Shown piece by piece: positions 22,081 to 33,449 of a DNA stretch of 64,000 bases. The stretch lies in assembly GCA_963978905.1 (NCBI GenBank), contig OZ022261.1:14419475-14483474 (forward strand), written 5' to 3'. Position numbers and translations under genes: made by a program. Positions within the stretch are counted from its first letter, which is position 1; each line of letters opens with the position of its first letter. The notes below the pieces were generated by a model. It had not been told where the DNA came from. It did not search any database and saw only the letters and a program-made list of their open reading frames with translations. The DNA is from Trichostrongylus colubriformis (Eukaryota; Nematoda; Chromadorea; Rhabditida; Trichostrongylidae).

Positions 22081-22470
22081 GCGCAAAACACCTACATAGG
22101 GATGATTCATCCTTATGTAGGTGTTCTGCGCAAGTGCGATATTAGTACGATCTTCACATTGTGATGTATGTGTCTGTGGAAGGGCTCGCAATATGCCTTA
22201 CATAGTTATCAGCACCTCTTCGCTCACAACATATTTTGCAGCTGTAAAGATTTTGAAATAGTTTCCTTGAGCTACCTGACCTATGTAGACCATTTATAAT
22301 TCAAATTAACCTCCTCTACCGCCTCCTAACACATGATGCTATTTCCTATGGCATTCGCGTGGATAGCGTAGGACTTCATTCTCTATTGTCGTTCCTAGTC
22401 AAATCAACGATAATGGCTGTTAACATGCCTCCTTATGTAGGTGTTCTGCGCAAGTGCGATATGAGTACGA
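22081..22470. repeat. Hairpin plus distant 40-bp repeat
   Basis: GCGCAAAACACCTACATAGG (22081-22100) pairs with 22111-22131 to form a near-perfect hairpin. The right arm and the following bases (22111-22150) recur at 22431-22470 with one mismatch, 320 bp away. Confidence 0.75.
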
Positions 22471-22929
22471 TTTATGACTATGCTGTTTAAACTGACTCAT
22501 AGGTATAGTGCGGGCCTATTCAGCTTTTTTACGTTTTATTAGCTCCTATTCTTGAGTTGAATTGTTCCGTTCTTGGTGTTTTGCATAGTTAGATGGCGTG
22601 TCACATGGGTGATGTAATAAATAAATAAATATTAGAGGGGGAATATACATTGGAAATGTCTCGTCAGCTCCCAATGAGTGGCAGCGAGGCAACTAAGATG
22701 TGAGGATCCCTGGAGTACGAGCGCAATATTCAAAAGAAGCTGCTTGCTTATTGTTCTGTCTCTGAGCTTTTTGATGCTTGAGAGCTAAAAGTGGATATCA
22801 GGGCTCCTGGGACTCTGAATTCTTCATTTCGTCAAATTCTTAATGTAATCGCTTGACAGAAGATTAAAGTACATTGAAAGTTAGTCGCTACCAAAATGGG
22901 GAAAATCCACCCATCCATCCATCATCACC

Positions 22930-23240
22930 TAAGGCTGCGATTATTCCTTGCATACTGCGGGTGGGGGTCGATTGGTCGAATTTTCGCGCGACCGCCCGCG
23001 GCGAGTGCGAGTCTTTTGGAATTCCGCGCAAGACGCAGTGGGCTTGTACCGTAAGGGACCTTTAAAGATAGGCGAACTACCGGAGCATTCAACTTGCGAT
23101 CTCTGAAGGTCCCTTACGATACCAGCTCATTGCGTCTTGAGCGGAATTCCAAACGACTCGTACTGACGGCGACGCGAGTGCAACCCCGCGAAGCGAAAAT
23201 TCGACCAATCGGCCCTCACCCCAAAACTGCGATTCGCGTG
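22930..23240. mobile_element. Fold-back MITE with ~130-bp arms
   Basis: The left arm (about 22932-23069) and right arm (about 23100-23238) are inverted, sharing GATTGGTCGAATTTTCGC, TTTGGAATTCCGC and CGTAAGGGACCTT. The central loop is ~30 bp. It has no coding capacity. Confidence 0.75.
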
Positions 23241-25655
23241 ATCGCATACATCGTCGTGCACACTCTCGCTTGAGCGGGACCGTCCACAACGGTAGGCTGT
23301 TACCAGTCACGAGTTCTGCTTTGCAGAAGGATATGGCACGCTGAAGAGAGCGAGAGTATGCACGATGCACATCCCAGATTCGTAAGTATATCAGTAGTCT
23401 TACAACGGAAGGGTGTCGACGTCCCGTCTCTTTCGGAAAGCATTATAATATTTCCGCCCAAACACCGAACATTTTGGTGCCACCCTGCCTACAGCGAGTA
23501 GAGTCCCACATAACCCGTAAGCGCTTTGTAAGTCCTAGACCATACCCCACCCATCCCATGCTTGCCCGATCTCCCCTGCTCGCTTTTCAGGCAATGCGGA
23601 AATTCGGGTGGACAGGGAAATGAACAAACTCCGATGACAGTGATAGGGGTAATGTGGGTGATAAGGAATCCCTGAAAGACCATCTGAAAGCGGGGGTCTA
23701 GGAAGCCTATCTGCGGCAAAATCCCCCGTGAAAAAAAAAGCGCCTCTGAGTTGTGGCTGAGGCTGCCCTTTTAGCTCCAGCCGTCTTTCTTATCCCGGCC
23801 CGTCTCCTAGGGTTGACTTTGCCGAAGAATGACTGAGCTATAGAGTAATGCGCATGATAGCAAAATAGTACTTATCGTATCGTATTAGAAGCGTTTTGAT
23901 CGAAATGACACGGTGCTTGACGTGTCGGCTTGGTGAAAACGTCCACCGGTCGGTATTAGTATGAGATTGGAATGAATGATGCAACCCAATTACCCCTACC
24001 ACCACCTTTAAATTTCTGGTTCTTACATATATATAGAGTATGATAGTCCTTGTACAACCGAAGATCCGGCTATATTGATGCTCCGACACCCATAAAAACG
24101 ATTTCGGTTTCTCGCGAGGTGTGTGTGTGTGATTGGCTTCCTGTTGAGGAAAGTCGCACCCGCTTTGCGACGACGGGACGAAATTGTTCCTAGGTACGAA
24201 GTCCTAGCCAAATAGGCATTTCGAACATAACTTCGGAAAAGCGGTGTGGGTATAAAAGCCTCAACTTTTCAAAACCGCTGTAAATCTCAATTTTCCTATA
24301 AACTCGCCCCCTGAGGTAGTTGGATCAATCGAGAACGAATATCACAGTCATTTTGCCAGACAACGCGTGGTTCGTGCGCCATGGGCGCCGCAGCACCCTA
24401 TCACGGTGGATTAAAAAATGCGCTGAAGACAGGTAATCAGTCACTTTGATATGCTGGTGACGATAGAAATATCCTCAGAGCTGCTCTACCGAACGAAGGG
24501 AGAAGTCTCATTAAAAGTGTGGAAGGCGCTATCGCCATCACAAGGACGCCATCCATCATCGCACCAACATGTGCTGTAAAGCTTGCGACTGTGCTACATT
24601 ACCACTCACTAGGCAAGTGCTCTAATCTCTACTATATTGAAACGCTTCGTCTGTCTGACGCCCGTCCCTTCGTCTGTCACGAAATTATGTATTATATGAA
24701 AAACGACCTGTGTAGATAGGGACAAGTTTGAAATGAGTAGGGCATGGGACAGGAAATAAAGACCACACATTGAGCAAGTTAAGCTTCGCCCACGATGGGC
24801 GGGGCGTGCCGTGGAATCTCCATTTGCAGACCGAAAGTTGTTAATTGGGTTCGAATGTGGCGCAAGCGTGGGGATAAGATATATCTAGGTCAGCAAAAAC
24901 TCATAACTCGGTTCGAACGCAGCCTCGAGTAAACACACTAAAAATGACAGAAAACCCACCCCTAATGGGAGGGGCGTAATGTGGTAACGAGTACTGAATG
25001 AATTTATGAAAAAAGCTATACCGATCAACCCACTGACGCCCATACTGTTACGCACACAGTAATGTGGGCCAGCCAACTGGTATATAATACCTAACTTGCA
25101 GCACCCAAGTATTTTTGGCCACTTTTTTGATTCCTAGATTCTATTTACGTGTAAGATATATGACTGTCAAGATGCGGCGTAGCTTCTCTGAGAGACATAA
25201 CTGAAATGGGGCTCAGAGTGGCGTGCTGTTGCCATTACTGTTCCTGATATGTACAACAGATCGCCTGCTTGTGTTATAACGTTCCTTGAAGTAAAAATTT
25301 AAGTGTGTGCTGAAGTATAAAGTTATACGCAACATTGATCCCTCCAATAAAGAGAAAGCTCAAGCGGTATTCAGCTATCTCTTGAGAGAGTGAGAGGATG
25401 GGCTCCGTCATGGATTATGTTAATTAGTCACAGTGAAAGCTCAGTTCTTCATCTCGAGGACGGCTTACCATGTGCATATAAAATAAATGGCTCCGTTTCA
25501 AAAACTTATACTAATTTATAACTGAGGGTATTGCTAGAAACAAATGCCAAGTTCAACTTTCAGATTGAGCGAGTGATAAGAAAGCTTTTCCGGTGTTTTT
25601 TTTTGAATTTTTCGAGATACTCTCACTAGAAATCCGAAAATGCTTTTAGATTGTA
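23241..25655. other. No recognised gene
   Basis: Mixed-composition DNA without a supportable frame. CGCCCACGATGGGCGGGGCG near 24790 and CCACCCCTAATGGGAGGGGC near 24957 are short palindromes resembling the palindromic core of the 45-54 kb satellites. Confidence 0.5.
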
Positions 25656-26540
25656 TTAGGTTGTTCCAAAAGTCTTGTAGTATTTTTTTCGATCATCACT
25701 TTTTATTTTTTTTCGTCCAACAAATAACGATTAGGCAACAACGTATTGACCATTGTTATCGGCAACCCTCTGCCACTTCATAGGAAAATCGTTCCCTTCT
25801 CCCAGAACTCTGGGTTCTGAGAATCGGAAAAGTCAGCGATCGCCTTTGCAAACAAGCCATAATCAACGAACTTTCTCTTGGCCAGGAAGGATTCGAGAGG
25901 ATGGGTAAGGTGATAGCCAGAAGGGGCAATGTCTGGAAAGTATGGCGGGTGGGGCAGCACATCCCAGCCGAGCTCCTGTAACTTGGCCTGGGTACTTTTC
26001 GCGAAATGGGAGCGAATGGAAGCGGGCGTCGTCATGAAGAAGGGTGACCGCGGACCTTTTCCGGCACATTTCTCCAACAGCGACGGCAAGCTGCTGGAGC
26101 TGGTGAGTGCATACGGCAGCGGTGACTGTCTCGCCTTGTACCAGCACCTCGCGGAAAAGCATTCCTTCCGCGTCCCAGAACCAGCACAGTCCCAAGCGTG
26201 GTTTGTCTTTCATGTCAATCTCGCCTTTGCTGAAGCTGATGAGCCAGCGTTGCACGGTCTCGTAGCTCACACATCCCTTGCCCAATGCAGCGCTGATGGA
26301 GTGGCAAGCTTCCGTCGTTTTGGTGCCGCAAGACCGCTCATTTTAGATGACACCGCGAGTTGGGTCGGTATTGACAACGGGCATTGTAGCTCTCTCCACG
26401 GGATCTGGTGGGTCACTATATATTTTTCTAGAAAGCTTAGGGAATGTTATATTCCTTAACCGCCTGGACCTGCCTCGAAGTGAACAAGAGTTACTGATTT
26501 TTTTTTGGAAAAATACTACAAGACTTTCGGCACAACCTAA
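25656..26540 (-). mobile_element. Mariner element, inactive
   Basis: An 885-bp element with inverted ends TTAGGTTGTKCCRAAAGTCT and TA on each side (25654-25655 and 26541-26542). The minus strand shows mariner blocks: GKGCVSYETVQRWLISFSKG (DNA-binding), DKPRLG (linker), LLHDDARFHS (second catalytic Asp), then in another frame LQELGWDVLPHPPYFPDIAP and a C-terminal AKAIADFSDSQNPEFW. The first ~100 residues' worth of sequence and the first Asp region are shortened. The Asp expected in the PDxAPSD motif is Gly. Frameshifts separate the blocks. The 176-residue + strand ORF here is its shadow. Confidence 0.85.
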
Positions 26541-26542
26541 TA

Positions 26543-27252
26543 TAATGCCTACCATGAGCTCACTCGAATTACTGTTCGCGAGCATGGAATTTTCTAAAGA
26601 AGGACGTATCCAGGCTTGAAAAAGTGCAGCAGAATTTTACCAGACAGTATCTCTAAGCCTATGCAGGAACTGCACTATATGGCATACCGGCCCATTAAGG
26701 GCGAATGGTATAGCTACGACTGAAGAGTGTAAGTAGGGGGAGATCGATTAATGACCTTACTTTGGGCTACCGCTCACTAAAACAAGAAAACCACTCTTAT
26801 ATCGTCCGTTGACCGTGGGTGGTAGAACCAATCGGAGCTCTCGACTGCAGTGGATAAGTTCTCTTCCATTATCTTTTTTTCATCTACTTAGGGTATCTAC
26901 TCAGGTGATCTATCAGATAATCTAATTAAGCTTCTCGTCGCTTACTTGTGAGGATCACCTTTTATCTATTAGTTGAATTGTCTCATTTTCTTGGGCTTAT
27001 TTTCACGCTGCAGACATATTGATTCCTGGTACAAGGTAAAGTCTGAAGATCAGTATGCTCAGAAGCCAACTTCAAAATACCAAGGAGTCTATGGTCGAGG
27101 CGGCACAGAGCTTAACTAATGAATCTAAGCACTTGATAACAGTAATGTTGGTGCGACTGAAGCTGATTACTCTAAAATGTCTACGTCTGAGATCCTCAAA
27201 GCTATTCCAGAACGAAATTAAGACCAAGTTGTAGAGAAAATGGTTCCGGCAC
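26543..27252 (+). other. Upstream part of LINE remnant, otherwise unassigned
   Basis: From about 27000 the + strand translates, with stops, into charged helical text ahead of the LINE ORF1 remnant. The first ~450 bp show nothing recognisable. Confidence 0.4.
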
Positions 27253-28200
27253 TTGAAAATTCCTCAAGAAATAGCAGATGACACTCAATCCGACAAGAGA
27301 GCCAGAAGCATCAAAGAGAGACCTTCACTTCCTCGCTTGGTCAAAGTCGTGTTTCCCTCTAAACCTCATCGGTCCGCTGCACTCGCCAACTCTTACAGGC
27401 TACGTAACTCTGCGTACCCGAACGTTTATGATCGCAAAAGTATGACTCGCCTGAAACGACAGAAGGACTACGAAATGAGACAAGAATGTGGCGAACGCAA
27501 CAATAAGCTAACACGCGCGCTTGGATTGTCTACAGAGGGGGGAATTGTGGCGCACTGAAGACTCCCAAAGAAATCTCAGGGAAACTTCTAGGCCTGCACT
27601 AGAATTTACCTGGCTTCAACTGTCTCCTTTTCAATTCCCGCAGATTGTGAAATAAATTGCATCACCTACACGTAATCCTTGCCATTTATAGACCTGATTT
27701 GATTTTTATCGCGGAAACTTGGTTAACTTCAAACATATTGAGTTCTGAAATCGCCGATGGATTCCCCTATAGAATTTTTCGCGTTGATCGTAGCAAACGC
27801 AAAAATGGTGGGGTCCTCTGTCTTGCTAAAGAACTCATCAATCTCACCGCAGTTTACCCATCCACGGTTATGATAGTTGACTTTCTCGTTATGGAAGGAG
27901 CTGATAGGTTTAGCCTTTCCTCTTTTAGAATAATTCTCATTTACCGGCCCTCTAATTCAAATATAACTGATAATTGAGATCTAACTGATACTCTAATGGA
28001 TCTTTCCATGACTAGTAGGCGTCTCAATACCACCCCTCCCCCTCTTCGTTCCGCTTCTTCTGTGGTTTCTACCAAACCAGCGCGACCTATTAGAAAAATT
28101 AAGAGCCCATGGTAAAAAAAAACACTGACGCCAAACCACTTCTGACAAAAGAGAGAAATAAGAACCTAACAAAGCTCAGTACTCATATCCCTAGATAAAA
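27253..28200 (+). pseudogene. CR1-like LINE: ORF1 C-terminus and endonuclease N-terminus
   Basis: The frame at 27253-27558 reads LPRLVKVVFPSKPHRSAALA and LRNSAYPNVYDRKSMT, typical of the C-terminal domain of CR1/jockey-type ORF1 proteins. At 27657-27977 the frame gives PDLIFIAETWLTSNI, RVDRSKRKNGGV and ILIYRPSN, the APE-type endonuclease core (the ETW Glu is a metal ligand). Stops and frame changes follow, with a few linker-like residues to ~28190. The central reverse transcriptase is absent; its C-terminal part reappears at 29858. Confidence 0.75.
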
Positions 28201-29299
28201 ACAAAGGAGAAGGCTCAATAGCCATGCAAGTCATGGGGCAGAGATAAAGGACGAAAAAATAAGGATGGAAAAGTTAGAAGTTAAAAGAAAAGTTAAATAG
28301 GAGCCATGTAATACGCTCCACAGCGCCCCATCTAATCGCGGTTCGCTGCTGCAGCTGCGACGCGGCGATTACGATGGAGCGCGTCATCTTCCCCGCACTA
28401 AATTACAACATTTTCAAAATACTTTGAACTTTACCTAGATCCCATCTGTCCAGATGAGGATTAGATGAGGAAGATTTTAAAGTGTTTCATTCAAATGGCC
28501 ATAACTTCCTCCAAACTCAACCATATGAGTGCTTTTTGGTGAGGCGGGTTTCGCTAGGTTGTCGCTTTGGAACGCTCCCTCAGCTATGCCATATCTTCAA
28601 AACGAAGCAAGAAAAATTCAGGAAAGCCAGCTGAGGAAATTTTTTTTTCGTCGAATTTGCGAGATCTTCCCAAGATTCATCCGAAAAAGTGATTCAGTGC
28701 TACTCAAATTTATCTGGTATGCATCCTTCGCTCTCGAAGGCCTAGTGGTAGGACGAGAAGCGTCGGTCAGCTTCTCTGTGGGAAGCGCCATGCATGAGGA
28801 TGTCGTCCACATTCTCAATGAATACAAACGTTTTTTCCGATTCGCATGGTGGCCGCTAACACCAGATACATACTTGCGATCGTAGTAAGGTATGAAATAA
28901 GTCCATATCAGCTGATTTTTCGTTTTGATCCCATTGTTTTTTGAATGTCCATCCACGGTGGTACCCATTGATAGATATCGCTTTCCACGACTAATCGGTG
29001 AATTTCGGTGGTGTCTCTGTACGTGGTTTCTGTGTCAGCGGACCAACGAAAGGGCTATCGGCGCTGACCGGTTTCGTTGCGGACCGCGCCATGCATGATG
29101 TTTGCATGATGATTAAGTTAAGCTAGTTTCGGGTTCGGACCCAATTAGTCACTTTTATTATTTCTCCCTCATACTTTAGACCGTCAGCCTGAGAAATTCA
29201 GTTAATCATTGCCTACCTCAACGTTTACGACCCCCCCCCCCGTTGAAGATTCCTCAATGGAGGCTTGACCCTGCATGTGAACACTATTCTGAGCTATTA
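28201..29299. other. Non-LINE DNA separating the LINE fragments
   Basis: An imperfect palindrome centred on CTGCTGCAGCTGCG lies near 28355. ORFs at 28529-28885 (+) and 28618-28968 (-) show no family. A poly-C tract with a GATTCCTCAATGG follow-on is at 29228. Confidence 0.4.
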
Positions 29300-29330
29300 C
29301 AGGGATGCTGAGTTATGGGCAAAAGCTTCG

Positions 29331-29402
29331 GTGTCGGACGGGACTCGAACCCGCACTTCATCCTTTCCGGGGATATGTGCTAATCCATTACACTACCGAC
29401 AC
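29331..29402 (-). tRNA. tRNA-like gene, GGA in anticodon position (copy A)
   Basis: The 72-nt minus-strand sequence folds as a cloverleaf: acceptor GTGTCGG/CCGACAC, D stem GTGT/GCAC, anticodon stem TATCC/GGATG with loop CCGGAAA, a 4-nt variable loop, and T arm GCGGG-TTCGAGT-CCCGT. The A box TAGTGTAATGG and B box GGTTCGAGTCC match consensus, and TTTT follows within ~10 nt. Position 33 is C rather than U, and GGA would be a serine anticodon without serine's long variable arm. A SINE-type tRNA-like cassette is more likely than a decoding tRNA. Confidence 0.55.
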
Positions 29403-29689
29403 CACCTTCACCTTAACTCAGCTTTTTGAATGGTATATTTGCCATAGCTTATCAGCACTCACACGTATAACGTGTTGAGCCGGTTGGCCAATATCGGCAT
29501 CGAACCGTGAAGCTGAAAGCTTTAGTAATGATCAAAATATCAAAATCAAATATATCAAGATCAGTACTAAAGCTTTCAGCTTCACGGTTCGATGCCGATG
29601 TTGGCCAACCGGCTCAACACGTTATACGTGTGAGTGCTGATAAGCTATGGTAAATATACCATTCAAAAAGCTGAGTTAAGGTGAAGGTG

Positions 29690-29761
29690 GTGTCGGTAGT
29701 GTAATGGATTAGCACATATCCCCGGAAAGGATGAAATGCGGGTTCGAGTCCCGTCCGGCAC
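29690..29761 (+). tRNA. tRNA-like gene, GGA in anticodon position (copy B)
   Basis: Inverted partner of copy A, with the same fold and the same boxes. The variable loop has one change, and the acceptor has a T:G pair (CCGGCAC). A TTTT run (GGAGCTTTTGCC) follows within ~10 nt. Confidence 0.55.
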
Positions 29762-29857
29762 CGGAGCTTTTGCCCATAACTCAGCATCCCTGTAGTAACT
29801 TTCGCATCGCGAGCTGCGGCGATAAACAGCAGTTATCAAAAATTAAAAACTATTCCG

Positions 29858-30625
29858 AGCTTTGGAACTCATATAAACCTGATTGTTCGCAAAGTTGCAG
29901 AAATATGAAATGTAATGACGTCGCGATTTTGTTGAAGCTCTGCAAAGTGTATGTATTGCCTGTTTTGGAATATGGCTCCCAAATTTGGAGTCCCACACGA
30001 AGGAACTTCAAATAAAGTTGAAAAAGGTCCAAGATCTTCACAAGGATTCTTCTGGCTAGAAGTGACACTTGCCCTGCTCTGCGATGCAACATGCCATGTT
30101 ACTGAGAAAGGTTAAAAGCTTTTAGTTTAGAATTCCTTGTGCACCGTCGCGTGGTTAATGGCTTGGTTTTTGCTTCAAGCTTTTCAGATGTGAGCTGAAG
30201 CTCAGACCTAGTAGGTACTGGACATTCCGACCCTCTCGAGGGCGTACGGAGTGGCTACTACTATGTACTCTATACTACAGTTAACAGCATACATTTCGCC
30301 TTGGTAAACAATGCCATTTTCTTACGTGGGGCCAGATGGCTAAGGATGCTCCCTAGAGATGTTATCAATGTCCCTAATGCTAGAATTTTCCGCAACAGGG
30401 TCGCTCAAAAAGGATTTGTTTTCAGTTTTGGAAATTCAAGATGTTTAGCTTTTGTGAAGTGCCATATTGGAGAGCCAAATGATGAAGAGGCTTTGATTCT
30501 TACTCTGCAGGTTTTGATCGGGTCCGTGTTTAGGTCAATGAGGTACTGCATCCGCCCAACGTGCTGCAGCCTCGGGTATGGTCATCTTCAAGACATCCAA
30601 CTGGGCTACCCAGATTTCACCCTTC
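29858..30625 (+). pseudogene. CR1-like LINE: reverse transcriptase C-terminal fragment
   Basis: The translation contains LLKLCKVYVLPVLEYGSQIW, matching the conserved 'YVLPILEY-S-W' block downstream of the RT catalytic core. It then continues through frame changes to KLRPSRYWTF and to WLRMLPRDVINVPNARIFRN, the usual CR1-type C-terminus. It carries several stops. With 27253-28200 it probably represents one element broken by deletion and by the tRNA-like palindrome, since the palindrome ends just before it. Confidence 0.7.
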
Positions 30626-30639
30626 CCGCAATTTTCTGA

Positions 30640-32645
30640 CTACTGTCTACTAACGTGCTCTAAAGCAGACTGTATCCACTTGAACAACCATTCTCTGCTG
30701 AGGACCTATTACTCCTATGTGCTCAAAAAAGCCTCTTTCTAATTTCTGTTGCCCAGATAATTCGCTAGCTTAAGTTAATTCGAGTGGATTAATTATATGT
30801 CTCATCTAACTTCTATTGTGTTCTGGTGTACCGAGCCGTGCAAGTAAACAAATAAAAAATGAACTCAGATTGAGCAAATGTTGGATTTTTGAACCAAAAC
30901 GTTCTGCAAGTCCCGGAATAAACCACGGACGAACTCGAGAAGGATTCCACTCTCTGGCATTCCATCCTATTTCCATTGCATGGCCAAGAGCTTCGAGAAG
31001 CCATTCTCTACCGTCCCCTTAAAATTACAGTGGTTGTTCAAATTCTATAATAGTAATGTTTTGACTCGTCCATGGCCCATGAATAAAATCAGTTCTTTCA
31101 ATATTTTTGCGACTGGGATTGTAGGGATCTTTGCGAATTCGAAAATGGTTTGGAATCAGCGCGTGAAAAGGTGCTAAAGTGAGTCATAACGGCGCACAGA
31201 ACCTGTGAATAAGATGTTGCCAACTGTCTCAGACAAGCTACGACCTTGATATACTCCACTACAGATGACTCTTTCGACTAGGGCCCTTCCTTTGTTAGTA
31301 CGTGATGTGTTGCTCAGGGCAAGGTTGGGCTAGAGACGTCAACCTGTTTGCGTGGGACTTTGTTGAGTCGTTCCACGAGCGTCCTTCGCCTGATCTGCGA
31401 GGTGCTTCAGAACTCAAGAGATGAGCATCTCTTTTTAACGAATATTTTGAACGAGGGAGCGTTTCCCACGGATGGATCGATGATGTATCGATTGCAAGCG
31501 TGTGGCTCTGTTATGTGTGGCAATCATATCCAGCCCATAACGTGCATGCATGGAAACATGGTTAACTGTTTTCTGATTCTTGCGCTATTTCATAAAATTT
31601 TCACATTTTGAAGCCGAAACTACTATTGTGTCTTCGGAGTGGCCTCCGACCGATTTTCCACTTTGGTGCACTTAGCCTCCCAAACAGGCTGTGTACTACC
31701 AGTCGTCATCCAAAGTCTGCTTTCGTGCTCAAGCCAAGAACCCTTAGCTGTAACACTAGGACATCGTTGTGTAACATAACTTTTGGAGTGGCTTAGCCTC
31801 ACGACTTGAAACGTGATCCACTCGCCCAGTTGTAAGCCTCGCGCTTATTTCATATATCTGCTCCCATGTCGCCGCCGAGTGCTCTCATATAATCGTTCAT
31901 CATTTTTTGGAGCATTAGATGGATCACTTATTAAGTGATTTATTCGGCTCCACATAATGATTATGAAAGCTCCAAGCTTATTCTTCGGCTTTCATGGCGT
32001 AAATGGGTCCGGCTCGGTTCGTTCAGAGGATAGCGGCTGTCCACTTCATCAGCCGACATGTTACAGCCATGTAGTGCGATCTCTCCACGCCCCCAGGCTA
32101 TGCGTAATTGGACTGGTGGCTCATCCCATTTTCTTCGGAACATCATGCTTTTTTTACCACTGTCCTATAAATATCCAGTTTTCCCATCAATTCTCTTCGT
32201 ACTCCATTGGATCCGAATTTTCACATTTTGAATATTCAACTGCATACCTATAAGTCATCACGGAACAGTACAATACTAATAATATTGTAATTATACCTAT
32301 TGTTCCGCTGAAATTGCTTCTCATTTCTATGTTGGACAGAAGCTCATTTGACTAGTGCATTCCTTTGTTTTCTTTGTGGGCAGATAGCTCTAATCGCAAC
32401 AGCAAAGGACGAACCTTCACTGTGATGCTAGAGTGAGTCATAACGGGGTACAGTACCTGTGAATCACATGGCGGCAACCTTCTCAGACAAGCAACGCTTT
32501 CCTTTGATTTGTTCGGTAGCGTTTGCAGTTTCCTCGCGAGAGAGGCGTGCTACTATTGCGATTGAACTACCAGCTTAAATTACATCGAACGGAACAACGT
32601 TAAAAGCGTGAAATGGTTACTGCAGCTGTTTCGAAATATGACTTA
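30640..32645. other. No recognised gene; one dispersed direct repeat
   Basis: Short ORFs only. GTGAGTCATAACGG...CCTGTGAAT...CTCAGACAAGC at about 31178-31245 recurs in the same orientation at about 32426-32495, 1.25 kb apart. These could be the ends or solo copies of a repeat. Confidence 0.45.
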
Positions 32646-32768
32646 CAGTCCATTTCCCGCCGACTGGCAAGGCTAGGCCTACGGACTTGTATCGATCTCT
32701 CTCACCCCGCCACACACTCTCACCCAACTCTGTAGGCCACGCCCTGGCAGCCTTCGGGAACTGGACTG
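32646..32768. mobile_element. TA-flanked MITE, same family as 2297-2449
   Basis: This 123-bp element has CAGTCCATTTCCCGCCGACT at the left and CAGTCCAGTTCCCGAAGGCT read inward from the right. TA lies on both sides (32644-32645 and 32769-32770). Internal sequence (CTCTCTCACCCCGCCACACACTCTCACCC) is shared, inverted, with 2297-2449. Confidence 0.85.
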
Positions 32769-33080
32769 TAAACAATATTTGCATTCAGTAACCCACGAAT
32801 ATTATACTGTTGTGTGCCCTCTATTGCTCCTAAGACAATCTAGCTTAGCAATAACAATTACGTAAAATAAATAAGCACACACATGTAGTAACTTTTACAT
32901 CGCGAGCTGCGGCGATAAACAGCAGTTATCAAAAATTAAAAATATCAAAAATCATTACTAAAGCTTTCAGCTTCACATTTCGATGCCGATATTGGCCAAC
33001 CGGCTCAACACGTTATACGTGTGAGTGCTGATAAGCTATGGTAAATATACCATTCAAAAAGCTGAGTTAAGGTTAAGGTG

Positions 33081-33152
33081 GTGTCGGTAGTGTAATGGAT
33101 TAGCACATATCTCCGGAAAGGATGAAGTGCGGGTTCGAGTTCCGTCCGGCAC
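33081..33152 (+). tRNA. tRNA-like gene, GGA in anticodon position (copy C)
   Basis: Same cloverleaf as copies A and B. The anticodon stem is TATCT/GGATG, and the B box has one change (GGTTCGAGTTC) that leaves a G:T pair in the T stem. A TTTT terminator follows. Confidence 0.5.
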
Positions 33153-33377
33153 CGAAGCTTTTGCCCATAACTCAGCATCCTTGTAGTAACTTTCGCATCG
33201 CGAGCTGCGGCGATAAACAGCAGTTATCAAAAATTAAAAATATCAAAAATCTTTCCTAAAGCTTTCAGATTCACATTTCGATGCCGATATTGCCAACCGG
33301 CTCAACACGTTATACGTGTGAGTGCTGATAAGCTATGGTAAATATACCATTCAAAAAGCTGAGTTAAGGATAAGGTG

Positions 33378-33449
33378 GTGTCGGTAGTGTAATGGATTAG
33401 CACACATCCCCGGAAAGGATGAAGTGCGGGTTCGAGTTCCGTCCGGCAC
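33378..33449 (+). tRNA. tRNA-like gene, GGA in anticodon position (copy D)
   Basis: Second unit of the tandem array, 297 bp after copy C. The fold is the same, with the anticodon stem as in copies A/B (ATCCCCGG) and the T arm as in copy C. TTTT follows within ~10 nt. Confidence 0.5.

Larger units (their letters stand above)
29300..29795. repeat. Large palindrome of two tRNA-like cassettes
   Basis: The two arms (about 29300-29530 and 29565-29795) are inverted copies. Each contains the tRNA-like unit, the CAACACGTTATACGTGTGAG palindrome, and a GGTTCGATGCC motif. The same unit occurs in direct tandem at 32886-33544. The centre is an AT-rich ~35-bp loop. Confidence 0.85.

Noticed and set aside
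24312..24333. TGAGGTAGTTGG, a let-7-like seed
   Set aside because: No complementary arm is visible within ~100 bp on either side, so there is no precursor hairpin.
25929..26459. 176-residue + strand ORF
   Set aside because: It is the opposite strand of the mariner transposase and has no independent domain.
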